This document shows positions 5,689 to 14,193 of a stretch of DNA of 30,274 bases, one piece after another (the first letter of the stretch is position 1; each line of letters opens with the position of its first letter). The translations under genes were made by a program, and so were the position numbers. Source of the DNA: Nanosynbacter sp. (lineage in GTDB: Bacteria > Patescibacteriota > Saccharimonadia > Saccharimonadales > Saccharimonadaceae); the NCBI GenBank assembly GCA_015257455.1, contig JABZKD010000009.1, positions 1-30,274 on the forward strand, read 5' to 3'. The notes under the pieces were generated by a model. The model searched no databases and was not told the origin of the DNA. It worked only from the letters and a program-made list of their open reading frames with translations.

Positions 5689-8172
5689 ATGACGAGCGAT
5701 AAAAATCAAAAACTGCGAATCACCCGTTCATGGCTGAAAAGTCTCGCCGGCTTTTTTACCCTAACGGCCTCAATTTTTAGCTTGAACCTGATTTTTGCTA
5801 CCCAAACTTACGCTCTCTTTACGCCGTCTTTGTCTGCGGCTCTTAATCAGTCATCGGCGGTATTTCACGGTAATGATGATCGCTCCGCGAATCCACAACT
5901 TCAGGAAGCGACCACTAAATTAACCATCAATTCCAACGATAAAAGCGGCTACCGTATCATTGTTAGTACTGATTCGAATAACACTTCACTCGTTAGTCCG
6001 AATCCTGCTGTTACTGATAAGATTAACTCAATTCCTCATGCCGATACTCTAAGTAATTTTCCTGCTCGGACCTGGGGTTATAAGATTGATGACGAGACTA
6101 ATTTTCGCCCGATTGGTTCAGTCGCCAGCCCGACGAATCTTTTAGACACTGAAGAAAAAACCGATGGCAATGAAGTCAAGAATATTACTGTTGGTATGAA
6201 TTTGGGCATCGATCTTTTGAGTGGTAGTTATAAAAACACCCTCATGATTTCAGTTATTTCGAATAATAATGCCGGTACTAATGCTACGCTCACAAGAGGA
6301 CCAGATTTAAACCAGAAAATTGCCCGTAGTGCAATGCTTGCTGGTACGAATTTGCATGCTATTAAGGGGTTCAAACGAAGTCCGACCGCGCCGACGGCCG
6401 CCATGAAGACTATTAATATCGAAGATTCTGATGAATCTAGTTATGAAATTTTAGCTTGGTTCGATCCGGCGGACAAAACAGTTTACTACTATTGCGAGAA
6501 TGATCGTGTCTATATGAACGACGACTCACGTCAGATTTTTAATAACATCCTTAATATTACCGATATTGATTTGTCTGGACTCGATACACGTTACGTGAAG
6601 GATATGTCTTTTATGTTTAATAACGCCAGAAGTGTGGTAAACCTAGATCTTTCTACCTTTAAAACTTCTCGTGTGACTGCGATGACTAATATGTTTGCCT
6701 ATATGGGGTCTCTGAAAAATCTCAATATTTCTAGCTTCAAAACGAAAAACGTTAAAAGCTTCTCTCGTATGTTTATGGGTGATTCTTCTTTGCAAAATCT
6801 TGATCTCTCGCATTTTGACACTGCTAAAGTTACCGATATGGGCAATATGTTTAGTGGTGCAAGTAATATTATGTCACTAGATTTAGGGAATTTTAATACT
6901 GCTAATGTTGTTAATATGCAGGAAATGTTTAAGGATTGTGGTAATCTCACCAGTCTGAATGTTTCGAGTTTTGATACGGCTAAGGTTACCAATATGCAAA
7001 CCATGTTTGGTGGCGCTACCAAGCTCACTAGCCTCGATATCCGTAATTTTGATACTTCTAAGGTCACCAACATGCTCTCCATGTTTGGTAATCTCCGCTC
7101 AATGACCGATTTTAAAATTAGTGACAAATTTAAGACTCACAATGTGACAAATATGGCCAGCATGTTTTCAAACTGCATCCTTCTGGAGGAGCTTGATCTC
7201 TCGAATTTTGATACCAGAAAAGTGATTACTACTAGTGCTATGTTTAGCGGTATGAGTAATGTAAAAAAGATTATTTTAAGCCCTAATTTCCAGACTAGTA
7301 ATGTCACTAATATGAATAGTATGTTCAATAATTGTAGTCAATTGCAGGAAATTGATCTTTCGAGTTTTGATACTAGAAAAGTTACAGATTTTACCAATAT
7401 GTTTAATTCCTGCTCGAACCTCACTTCACTTGATGTCTCGACTTTTAATACCAGTGAAAGTATTAGTATGGCTGGTATGTTTAGTGGCATGCTGAATCTT
7501 ACTAGTCTTGAGCTTGGACGCAATTTTAATACTTCTAAGGCAAACAGTTTGTATAATATGTTCTTCAACGATCGTAAATTGGTCAGTCTGGATCTTTCGC
7601 AGTTTGATACTAGGAATGTGACAAATATGGCATCCATGTTTAGCTATATGTTTGAGTTAAAAAATCTCAACATTTCATCCTTCGATACCAGCAAAGTAGA
7701 ATCCATGTATCGTATGTTTTATAGTACTAGTAAGCTCGAAAATCTTGACTTCAGTCATCTTGACACTAGTAAGGTTCATAATATGCAAGATATTTTCTCC
7801 GGTATGGCGGCTTTATCCTCAATCAATCTCGGCGGACGTTTTTCTACGGCTAGTGTGACAGATATGCGTGGCATGTTTACAGATACGAATAGTCTTACTG
7901 AACTTGATTTAAGTAATTTTAATACTGCGAAGGTGAATAAATTTAGCAACATGTTTGCTTCCTCGCGCCCGCTCGAAACTAAATTGGAAAAAATTTACGT
8001 CAGTCAAGATTTTAACATTTCTGCTGGTACTGAATTTGATAATGTCTTTCGAAATCAGCTTAAACTACGTGGTGGCAATGGTTCCTTCCTCGTAAATCCT
8101 ACTTCTGCCGACAAAACTTGGCTCCGTATCGACCGCCCAGGCGCCAAGGGTTACTTCACTCAGAAACCATAA
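5689..8172 (+). CDS. BspA-like DUF285 repeat surface protein (paralogue 1, longest)
   Basis: The 827-residue protein begins at ATG 5689; upstream in-frame codons overlap the -10 element or the terminator. A signal peptide runs to about residue 42 (basic RITRSWLK, hydrophobic core, then TYA). A beta-rich N-terminal domain of about 160 residues follows, shared with the three paralogues (motifs KSGYRI, RTWGYKID, SGSYKNTLMISV). After the short linker KTVYYYCEN come about 18 DUF285 repeats of 24-25 residues, pattern LxLSxFdTxkVtnMxxMFxxc. The C-terminus is the family ending LRGGNGS...WLRIDRPG..GYFT. There is no LPXTG motif or C-terminal membrane segment, so how it stays on the cell is unclear. BspA-family proteins in other bacteria act in adhesion; that role is inferred here. 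mRNA is probably leaderless. Confidence 0.93.
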   Translation: MTSDKNQKLRITRSWLKSLAGFFTLTASIFSLNLIFATQTYALFTPSLSAALNQSSAVFHGNDDRSANPQLQEATTKLTINSNDKSGYRIIVSTDSNNTSLVSPNPAVTDKINSIPHADTLSNFPARTWGYKIDDETNFRPIGSVASPTNLLDTEEKTDGNEVKNITVGMNLGIDLLSGSYKNTLMISVISNNNAGTNATLTRGPDLNQKIARSAMLAGTNLHAIKGFKRSPTAPTAAMKTINIEDSDESSYEILAWFDPADKTVYYYCENDRVYMNDDSRQIFNNILNITDIDLSGLDTRYVKDMSFMFNNARSVVNLDLSTFKTSRVTAMTNMFAYMGSLKNLNISSFKTKNVKSFSRMFMGDSSLQNLDLSHFDTAKVTDMGNMFSGASNIMSLDLGNFNTANVVNMQEMFKDCGNLTSLNVSSFDTAKVTNMQTMFGGATKLTSLDIRNFDTSKVTNMLSMFGNLRSMTDFKISDKFKTHNVTNMASMFSNCILLEELDLSNFDTRKVITTSAMFSGMSNVKKIILSPNFQTSNVTNMNSMFNNCSQLQEIDLSSFDTRKVTDFTNMFNSCSNLTSLDVSTFNTSESISMAGMFSGMLNLTSLELGRNFNTSKANSLYNMFFNDRKLVSLDLSQFDTRNVTNMASMFSYMFELKNLNISSFDTSKVESMYRMFYSTSKLENLDFSHLDTSKVHNMQDIFSGMAALSSINLGGRFSTASVTDMRGMFTDTNSLTELDLSNFNTAKVNKFSNMFASSRPLETKLEKIYVSQDFNISAGTEFDNVFRNQLKLRGGNGSFLVNPTSADKTWLRIDRPGAKGYFTQKP

Positions 8173-8173
8173 G

Positions 8174-8207
8174 CGTTTAAAATCATCAAAAATGACAATT
8201 TTAAACG
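8174..8207. repeat. Perfect inverted repeat spanning the -35 region of the fic promoter
   Basis: Arms CGTTTAAAAT (8174-8183) and ATTTTAAACG (8198-8207) are perfectly complementary with a 14-base spacer. The -35-like ATGACA (8192-8197) lies inside the spacer. It could be an operator or a weak terminator for the upstream gene; the following bases (GTTTTGC) are not a good T run, which favours an operator. Confidence 0.6.
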
Positions 8208-8220
8208 GTTTTGCTATAAT
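8192..8220 (+). promoter_or_regulatory. fic promoter, leaderless geometry
   Basis: ATGACA (8192-8197), 17 bases, perfect TATAAT (8215-8220) preceded by TG-C. The hexamer ends 6 bases before the ATG at 8227 and no Shine-Dalgarno exists. Confidence 0.8.
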
Positions 8221-8226
8221 AGAGTT

Positions 8227-9123
8227 ATGATTAGTAACTCTCTTCGGCAAAAATTAGATTTCTTGATTGAACATTATCGTGATTTGGTACCAAATTATGC
8301 TTCTGGGATCAGGGAACTAAGCCTTGTCGAGCTTCCAGAAATGGTTTATAACTCCAATGCCATCGAAAACTCCACGCTCACACTAGAAGATACGGAAGAT
8401 ATTTTAATACGCCATCAGATTCGTACCGATCATCAGATTCGTGAAATTTTTGAAGCGACTAATTTAGCGAAAGCTATGAAATATCTCTTAGATAATCCGG
8501 AAACCGGAATTTCTGTCTCGCTGATTCTTAAACTACATGGTATGTTAATGCAGAATATTCGTGATGATGCTGCCGGCCGATTTCGTACTAACAAGGAGTG
8601 GGTGCGCGTGGGGAACCATATTGGTGCGAATCCACAATTCGTCCACGCTTTTATGTCGGACTTAGTTGAAAAATATAACGCGTCAGACGACCAATATTTT
8701 CTCGATAAAATCGTCTATTTTCATGCCGAATTTGAGAATATTCATCCGTTTATCGATGGCAATGGCCGTATCGGGCGACTACTCATCAATGAGCAATTAG
8801 ATTTACTCGACTTGCCTCCTATTCTAATTCCGAATAAATCCAAAAATGACGAATATTATCCGGCGCTAGAAGAATATTCGAATTTTAATAAGCTTGATCG
8901 GTTGTCAGATTTCTTTGCGAGACTTCTTATTGAGGCCTTATATCGTCGCATCACTCGCCTCACTGCGCCGAGAATTATTTCTGTTTCGGACTGGGCCAAG
9001 CAAAATCAAATGAGTGTTCAGTCCGCTACTAATAAAGCTATCCGTGGTACTATCCCAGCCTTTCGTCTCCGTGGTCATTGGATGATTGACGCTGACCTTC
9101 AAGCTGAAAAATATGAAGAATAA
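8227..9123 (+). CDS. Fic family AMP-transferase with C-terminal helix-turn-helix
   Basis: Fic enzymes usually move AMP from ATP to a hydroxyl side chain of a target protein. The 298-residue protein has the full active-site motif HPFIDGNGRIGR (173-184, catalytic His173) and, near the N-terminus, the inhibitory motif SNAIEN (43-48), which matches [S/T]xxxE[G/N] of class II Fic proteins, in which Glu47 would block productive ATP binding. Residues about 249-292 (ISVSDWAKQNQMSVQSATNK and on to HWMIDADLQ) resemble a MerR/excisionase-type winged helix, suggesting DNA binding. No antitoxin gene is next to it, consistent with in-cis inhibition. It sits between DUF285 paralogues 1 and 2 with its own promoter, and the inverted repeat over that promoter could be its own operator. 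Substrate unknown. Confidence 0.93.
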   Translation: MISNSLRQKLDFLIEHYRDLVPNYASGIRELSLVELPEMVYNSNAIENSTLTLEDTEDILIRHQIRTDHQIREIFEATNLAKAMKYLLDNPETGISVSLILKLHGMLMQNIRDDAAGRFRTNKEWVRVGNHIGANPQFVHAFMSDLVEKYNASDDQYFLDKIVYFHAEFENIHPFIDGNGRIGRLLINEQLDLLDLPPILIPNKSKNDEYYPALEEYSNFNKLDRLSDFFARLLIEALYRRITRLTAPRIISVSDWAKQNQMSVQSATNKAIRGTIPAFRLRGHWMIDADLQAEKYEE

Positions 9124-9136
9124 TGATTAATAAAAA

Positions 9137-9173
9137 TTTCAAGTCTTCTCTTTTATTACACTTATGCTAAACT
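9137..9173 (+). repeat. Promoter-region repeat, copy 1 (partner at 10650-10686)
   Basis: This 37-base block, from TTTCAAG to the -10 TAAACT, matches the block before the next DUF285 gene at 30 of 37 positions with no gaps. It indicates duplication of gene plus promoter. Confidence 0.7.
9165..9173 (+). promoter_or_regulatory. Extended -10 promoter of DUF285 paralogue 2
   Basis: TG-C-TAAACT with the hexamer at 9168-9173. The predicted start is near 9180, immediately before the purine-rich Shine-Dalgarno AAGGAGAGGAAGG (9181-9193). Confidence 0.6.
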
Positions 9174-9197
9174 TAGTTAAAAGGAGAGGAAGGTTTC

Positions 9198-10625
9198 ATG
9201 TTATTTTTTAGTAAAAATAAACACATTCTAAAATGCGCTGCTTTGTTGTTTACAGTGAGTTTATCTGGCATTATTTTAAATACCAATAATACTCACGCAA
9301 GCGATTTGTCTGCTTTTTTCACTTGGAATACTAATACGAGTGCAGATGGCAGGGATATTCTAGATTCTGATTCAAAATCAATACAGATGTTAACTGAATT
9401 GTACGTTCAGGGTGCAGATGACAGTGGCTTCACCGTCTCAGTTCATACAAAAAATGATACCACCTCGCTTATTAATGAGGAAAAATTCGTTAATGATGAA
9501 ATTAAATCTATCTCCGAAAACTTAACGCTAGATAATTTTAAAGAAAATAACTGGGGAATCAGTACTGATGGTACGAATTATCAACCAATTCCAGATAAAG
9601 ATCATCCAAACCTTATTGCAAATACAAAAGGTCAAGATAGTAGAATAATAAAGACTTACTATGCAATTAAATTAAATGAGAATATTAAGCCCGCTAATTA
9701 TAAAAATACCATTGTTTATTCGGTGGTATCTAATCAAGTCGCTAATCTGCCATCGGGGATTGAATTCAATAAGACTATCAAGGAAATCGCTGGCGGCGAA
9801 GAAAATGTAGTCCATATCAAAGCTTCTAACACAATACCAGAAGGCACAAATGTGAAAAATATTGCAACCAACACCGATGTGAAAGGCGAATTTAAGATTT
9901 GGTACGACCAATCGGAGAAAACTGTTTACTACTGGACTTCTGCGAGTTTTGCCTATTTGAATGAAAATAGCGAAAAGATGTTCGATGGTTTTTCTAATTT
10001 AGAATCTATCGACACCACTCAGCTTAATGCTTCTTTTGCTACCACTACCGCTAATATGTTTTCAAAAAATCCAAAATTGAAAACCCTAAATTTTGGAAAA
10101 TATATATATAAGACAGGAAAAGTTACTGATATGCATGAAATGTTTGCTGATACTGGACTAGAAGAAATTCCAGTTAATAATTACGTTGGGCCAAGGTTTT
10201 TTGATACAGAAAACGTAGTTAATATGTCTGGTATGTTTGCAAGAACTAGGCAATTAAGAGATATAGGTTTTGCAGAATCTTTAGATCTAAGAAGTGCTGA
10301 AGATTTGAGCTATATGTTTTATGGCCTGAATGGTAAAAGATACTATTATATTGGTAGCGCTTTTGGTAGTCAAACCAAGAAGGTTAAGAAGTTGGATTAT
10401 ATATTTGCTACCGATCAGGAAAACAGGGTAGAAAACATTGGTGTAAGTTGGCATGAAAACATATGGGATACAAGTAATGTAAAAAGTTACGAAGGGATGT
10501 TTGCGGGTCGCACAAATTATACGGGGTGTGGGCCGAATCACTTGCAAAATGCACCAGTGTCAGACTTAAGCTGGTTGAGGGCTGGGGGTGGAGGTTTTGA
10601 CGGGTATTTTTGTGAGTCACTATAA
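9198..10625 (+). CDS. BspA-like DUF285 surface protein (paralogue 2, degenerate repeats)
   Basis: This 475-residue protein has a strong Shine-Dalgarno. A signal peptide runs to about residue 34 (ends NNTHA). The shared N-terminal domain follows, recognisable by ENNWGIST, YQPIP and NYKNTIVYSVVSN. The entry segment to the repeats (WYDQSEKTVYYW) is clear, then only about seven poorly conserved DUF285 units (for example TENVVNMSGMFARTRQL). The C-terminus SWLRAGGGGFDGYFCESL is a diverged form of the family ending and carries a Cys that could pair with the one in NYTGCGPNH. It is more AT-rich and more diverged than its neighbours, but the frame is intact. Role in adhesion is inferred from the family. 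Confidence 0.88.
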   Translation: MLFFSKNKHILKCAALLFTVSLSGIILNTNNTHASDLSAFFTWNTNTSADGRDILDSDSKSIQMLTELYVQGADDSGFTVSVHTKNDTTSLINEEKFVNDEIKSISENLTLDNFKENNWGISTDGTNYQPIPDKDHPNLIANTKGQDSRIIKTYYAIKLNENIKPANYKNTIVYSVVSNQVANLPSGIEFNKTIKEIAGGEENVVHIKASNTIPEGTNVKNIATNTDVKGEFKIWYDQSEKTVYYWTSASFAYLNENSEKMFDGFSNLESIDTTQLNASFATTTANMFSKNPKLKTLNFGKYIYKTGKVTDMHEMFADTGLEEIPVNNYVGPRFFDTENVVNMSGMFARTRQLRDIGFAESLDLRSAEDLSYMFYGLNGKRYYYIGSAFGSQTKKVKKLDYIFATDQENRVENIGVSWHENIWDTSNVKSYEGMFAGRTNYTGCGPNHLQNAPVSDLSWLRAGGGGFDGYFCESL

Positions 10626-10649
10626 TCTAGAAATAATATTTTCCAAATT

Positions 10650-10686
10650 TTTCAAGACTTTTCTTCCATTCTAGTTATGCTAAACT
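10650..10686 (+). repeat. Promoter-region repeat, copy 2 (partner at 9137-9173)
   Basis: A 37-base block aligned without gaps to copy 1, 30 of 37 identical, with the last 12 bases identical through TAAACT. Confidence 0.7.
10678..10686 (+). promoter_or_regulatory. Extended -10 promoter of DUF285 paralogue 3
   Basis: TG-C-TAAACT, hexamer at 10681-10686. The leader of about 27 bases holds the weak Shine-Dalgarno AGGG (10708-10711). Confidence 0.6.
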
Positions 10687-10719
10687 AAATGTAGTATAAA
10701 ACGAATTAGGGAAAATATT

Positions 10720-12177
10720 GTGAATCATAAATTTTTGAAGCTTAGCTCTGGCCTTGCTTTGACCTTGGTCGCAGCTGCCTGGCTTAATACGAAAAACACT
10801 TCTGCCCTCTATCAGTCCAGTCTTTCGGCCTATGTTGATAATGTCAAAACTCAAGTAGATGGCGATCTTTTGCTGGATAATCCATCAGTTAAAAGGGAAA
10901 TGAATCTAAATATCGGGGTTACCGCGAAAAATAAATCCGGCTACAAAGTCGTGGTTAATTCTAAGACCGATAATACCGCATTGAATAATTCTGACCCAGC
11001 CAAGCCAGACAAGATTGAATCAATCACAAGTGACAAAGCCTTGAATAATTTTACCGCCAACACCTGGGGCTACAAATTATCTACCGCTACCAGCTACAGC
11101 CCAATTCCAAGTCTTAGTCATCCAGCTACCATTGCAAATAGTTCCGAAAAAGAAGTTACAAATCAAAAAACTATTCTTAATCTCGGCGTTAATCTCGGTG
11201 ACGATTTGCGTCCAGGCGACTATATTAATCAGTTAGTGGTTTCTGTGGTAGCGAACACTTATCAAAAAGAAGCCATTATGGATAAGGGTGAGTCCTTCAA
11301 TAAGGCTATCACTTATCTCGGCAAGCGTAGCTCCTCCAACTTCTTCGGTCATGGTCAAGAAATGATTGAGCATTTCCGCCGCAGCACCACCTCTCCAACT
11401 GCCGGTGATAAGGCTATTGAAATTCAAGATAATGCAAATTCTGATTATGCTATCAAGGCTTGGTATAAGGAAGCTGATAAAACAGTTTATTATTATGCCG
11501 AAGCTGAAAAAATCTTCCTCGCCCCAGATTCTTCCAATATGTTCAAAAATTTCACTCATGTTCAGGACCTTGATTTAGCTAAATTTGACACTCGAAACGT
11601 GATAAATATGGCCAGTATGTTCGAGGCGGCTGAAAAAGTTCAGAATCTTAATCTTGCAAATTTTGACACAACCAATGTCACTAATATACGTAATATGTTC
11701 TCTGGTATGACTGAACTCACTTCGCTTGATCTTTCGAACTTTAATACTAAGCAAGTTACGGATGCCTCTAATCTCTTTAATAATCTTCAAGCCGCAACCG
11801 AAATTAAGCTAGGTGCTAATTTTACTCTAGAAAATGCCACTACTCTCGCAGGCATCTTTGCTAATACTTGTAAGGTTGCTAGCCTCGATCTTTCGATGTT
11901 AAGTACCACCAATGTGCGAAATTTCGATAATCTCTTTAGTCTCGCCGGCATCGGTACCACTACGGCTGCTTGTCCAGCCGGTGATGCCTTAACCACAATT
12001 TATGCTTCGACAAACTTCGTCGTCGATGCTTCCGCTCAAGCTGAAAATCTCTTCGCCGGTCGTACCAATTTGCGTGGTGGTAATGGCTCTCATGAAACCG
12101 ACCCAGCTACCGCCGATAAGACTTGGCTTCGTTTAGATATAGCCGGCGCTCCAGGTTACTTTACCGCTAAGCCATAA
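10720..12177 (+). CDS. BspA-like DUF285 surface protein (paralogue 3)
   Basis: The 485-residue protein starts with GTG at 10720, 8 bases after AGGG; no ATG fits and this is the only GTG start I assign here. A signal peptide runs to about residue 29 (ends NTSA). The N-terminal domain is well kept (KSGYKVVV, ANTWGYKLS, PGDYINQLVVSVVAN). After KTVYYYAEAEKIFLAPDSSN come about six DUF285 units, the first three close to consensus (KFDTRNVINMASMFEAAEKV) and the rest looser. It ends in the family motif LRGGNGS...WLRLDIAGAPGYFT. No sorting signal or membrane anchor at the C-terminus. A perfect terminator follows about 80 bases later. Confidence 0.92.
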   Translation: MNHKFLKLSSGLALTLVAAAWLNTKNTSALYQSSLSAYVDNVKTQVDGDLLLDNPSVKREMNLNIGVTAKNKSGYKVVVNSKTDNTALNNSDPAKPDKIESITSDKALNNFTANTWGYKLSTATSYSPIPSLSHPATIANSSEKEVTNQKTILNLGVNLGDDLRPGDYINQLVVSVVANTYQKEAIMDKGESFNKAITYLGKRSSSNFFGHGQEMIEHFRRSTTSPTAGDKAIEIQDNANSDYAIKAWYKEADKTVYYYAEAEKIFLAPDSSNMFKNFTHVQDLDLAKFDTRNVINMASMFEAAEKVQNLNLANFDTTNVTNIRNMFSGMTELTSLDLSNFNTKQVTDASNLFNNLQAATEIKLGANFTLENATTLAGIFANTCKVASLDLSMLSTTNVRNFDNLFSLAGIGTTTAACPAGDALTTIYASTNFVVDASAQAENLFAGRTNLRGGNGSHETDPATADKTWLRLDIAGAPGYFTAKP

Positions 12178-12258
12178 TTAAAACACTTAAAACCATATTT
12201 ATAATTTAAAAAACTCACAACTCATCGGAAAATATAAACTTTAAATCCAAAAATATCT

Positions 12259-12290
12259 AAAAATCCAAATTTCGTATTTGGATTTTTATT
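12259..12290 (+). terminator. Rho-independent terminator after DUF285 paralogue 3
   Basis: Perfect 12-bp stem (12259-12270 and 12276-12287), loop TTCGT, T-rich tail. Confidence 0.9.
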
Positions 12291-12306
12291 TTGCTTATAT
12301 TAAAAT
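12278..12306 (+). promoter_or_regulatory. Candidate promoter of DUF285 paralogue 4
   Basis: TTGGAT (12278-12283), 17 bases, TAAAAT (12301-12306). The -35 lies inside the 3' arm of the preceding terminator. The leader of about 28 bases has no clear Shine-Dalgarno. Confidence 0.5.
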
Positions 12307-12340
12307 ATAACACGACAAATCACACGGTCATATAAAAACT

Positions 12341-14113
12341 ATGAAAAATCTCTATCATCAATCCAAAATATTTTTGTGGGCTAAAAAAGTCTTTAATCTT
12401 GCTGCTGTCGTTTTTACGCTCACTATTTTAGGCAACCAATTCGGTGCGTCAGATGTTTTTGCCGCCCCAACCCCAACTCTCTCCGCGGCCATTAATAATG
12501 CCAATGTAACTATTAACGGCAATCAGGTAATTAATTCCACCAATAAAACTACTGAGTTTCCATTGCGCTTGACTGTCAATACTAACAATCGTACTGGTTA
12601 TACCGCTACCATAAGTTCTGAATCAAATAATACCGCCTTGGTAAATAATAGCTCTGCGTTGTTCGCAAAAATTGATTCAATCTCTACGCCTAGCCCTCTC
12701 GCTAATCTACCAAATAACACCTGGGGCTATCGTCTAGCTTCTGCGCCAAATTATAATCCCATTCCAGCGCTTGCTGCACCCACTAGTTTCCGCCAGACTA
12801 CCGAAGCTACTAATGGTGCCAGTATCACGGATTTAAATATCGGCATGAAACTTGCAAGTAATCTTGAAAATGGTAGCTATACTAATCGTCTAATTTTTTC
12901 CGTAGTAACTAATCCGATTGACAGGCGAGCCGTCTTTAAGCCTGGCCCAGAAATTAACCAAGCTATAGCCAGAGTAAATAGTGGCAGTCGCGCAAATGCA
13001 TTTAGGCGATGTACCGTTACGGAGGGTATAAAGCAACAGCCGCATTATAATGTTGCGGACCCGGTAGAATCAGATTTTGGTGTTTACATTTGGCCAGATT
13101 GGAGTTGGGGTGATAAAGGAATATGTTACGGCTCAGACGCTACTAAAATTTACGCTAACCCTGATAGTAGCTATATGTTTAGCTCATTTACGGGCATTTA
13201 TAGTGCAGATTTTTCAAATATTGATACCAGTGAGGTGATCAGTATGAAGGGTATGTTTAAAGACGCCTCATACTTAAATCCAATCGATGTTTCAAGATTT
13301 GATACCCGCAAGGTGCAGGATATGAGTGAAATGTTTAGTGGAATAAGATCACTTATCAGAAGAGATACTATTACTTTGAACCTGAGTAATTTTAATACAG
13401 CCAATGTAGTTAATATGAAGGGTATGTTTAAGGATTCTAGTAGATTTACTGATATAAATATGTCAAGCTTCAATACTTCAAAAGTTACCGATATGAGCGA
13501 AATGTTTTATGGTGCTACCAGTCTACCCACTATTAACTTAAGTAGTTTTGATTTTCAAAACGTCACTGATATGAATAGTATGTTTTTTCAGCTTGCTAAT
13601 TTGCAGACCGTAATAGCCACAAGGTTTAATACTGGCAAGGTGACAAATTTTAAAAACATGTTTTGGAGAGCATCAATTACTTCATTAAATACGGCAGGTT
13701 TTGAAACGCAGAGCGCCGTTAATATGTCGGGAATGTTCTATGGTACTAGAATTCCGAACCTCGATCTATCTAGTTTTAATACTCAAAATGTAACAGATAT
13801 GAGTGGAATGTTTGGTGAGACGGAATATACCGTGAAGTTATATCTAACTAATTTTGATACTAGAAATGTCCAAGATTTTACCGGAATGTTCTCTTTGGGT
13901 CATTATACTAGAGATAGTTTGACCAATATTTATGTAAGGAGTGATTTTAATACATCCAGTGTAACTAAGAGAATCTATAATGTCTTTGGTGAACGTCGTA
14001 CGCTTCGTGGTGGTAATGGGTCCAGATGTTCATTCTCAGGTAATAATAATGAAGCTCTCAAATGTCTTCGCATTGATCGCCCTGGGGATCCAGGATATTT
14101 TACGCAGATTTAA
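12341..14113 (+). CDS. BspA-like DUF285 surface protein (paralogue 4)
   Basis: This 590-residue protein has a signal peptide to about residue 42 (ends SDVFA), then the shared N-terminal domain (NRTGYTATIS, NNTWGYRLA, NGSYTNRLIFSVVTN). The hinge contains GPEINQAIAR, also seen in paralogue 1. About ten DUF285 units follow (for example FNTSKVTDMSEMFYGATSL). Two Cys pairs are distinctive: one in the hinge (FRRCTVT and GICYGS) and one in the C-terminal cap (SRCSFSG and LKCLRID), which could form disulfides outside the cell. It ends with LRIDRPGDPGYFTQ. No Shine-Dalgarno is visible before the ATG. Its function is inferred as surface or adhesion from the family. Confidence 0.92.
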   Translation: MKNLYHQSKIFLWAKKVFNLAAVVFTLTILGNQFGASDVFAAPTPTLSAAINNANVTINGNQVINSTNKTTEFPLRLTVNTNNRTGYTATISSESNNTALVNNSSALFAKIDSISTPSPLANLPNNTWGYRLASAPNYNPIPALAAPTSFRQTTEATNGASITDLNIGMKLASNLENGSYTNRLIFSVVTNPIDRRAVFKPGPEINQAIARVNSGSRANAFRRCTVTEGIKQQPHYNVADPVESDFGVYIWPDWSWGDKGICYGSDATKIYANPDSSYMFSSFTGIYSADFSNIDTSEVISMKGMFKDASYLNPIDVSRFDTRKVQDMSEMFSGIRSLIRRDTITLNLSNFNTANVVNMKGMFKDSSRFTDINMSSFNTSKVTDMSEMFYGATSLPTINLSSFDFQNVTDMNSMFFQLANLQTVIATRFNTGKVTNFKNMFWRASITSLNTAGFETQSAVNMSGMFYGTRIPNLDLSSFNTQNVTDMSGMFGETEYTVKLYLTNFDTRNVQDFTGMFSLGHYTRDSLTNIYVRSDFNTSSVTKRIYNVFGERRTLRGGNGSRCSFSGNNNEALKCLRIDRPGDPGYFTQI

Positions 14114-14158
14114 ATTTCACTAAATCAACGCACGTCTGTTCTTATTGCGTTTGCATTC

Positions 14159-14187
14159 TTGAATAATTATGCTAAACGCCTTATACT
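14159..14187 (+). promoter_or_regulatory. Promoter of the amino-acid transporter operon, leaderless geometry
   Basis: TTGAAT (14159-14164), 17 bases, TATACT (14182-14187). The hexamer ends 6 bases before the ATG at 14194 and there is no Shine-Dalgarno. A second extended -10 (TG-C-TAAACG, 14170-14178) overlaps it. Confidence 0.7.
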
Positions 14188-14193
14188 TAAACT

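Noticed and set aside
6699..7637. Series of antisense frames over the first DUF285 gene
   Set aside because: They follow the repeat period of the sense gene and show the same repeat pattern in reverse, with no start signals.
8174..8220. Terminator for the first DUF285 gene
   Set aside because: The stem is AT-rich with a 14-base loop and lacks a T run, and it overlaps the fic promoter; kept as an inverted repeat instead, although a weak terminator role is possible.
5689..14113. CRISPR-like or phase-variation repeats in the adhesin genes
   Set aside because: The periodicity of about 72-75 bases is protein-level repeat with strongly diverged DNA; no identical spacers or homopolymer switches found.
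14132..14156. Hairpin AACGCA / TGCGTT after the last DUF285 gene
   Set aside because: Only 6 bp with a long loop and no T run.
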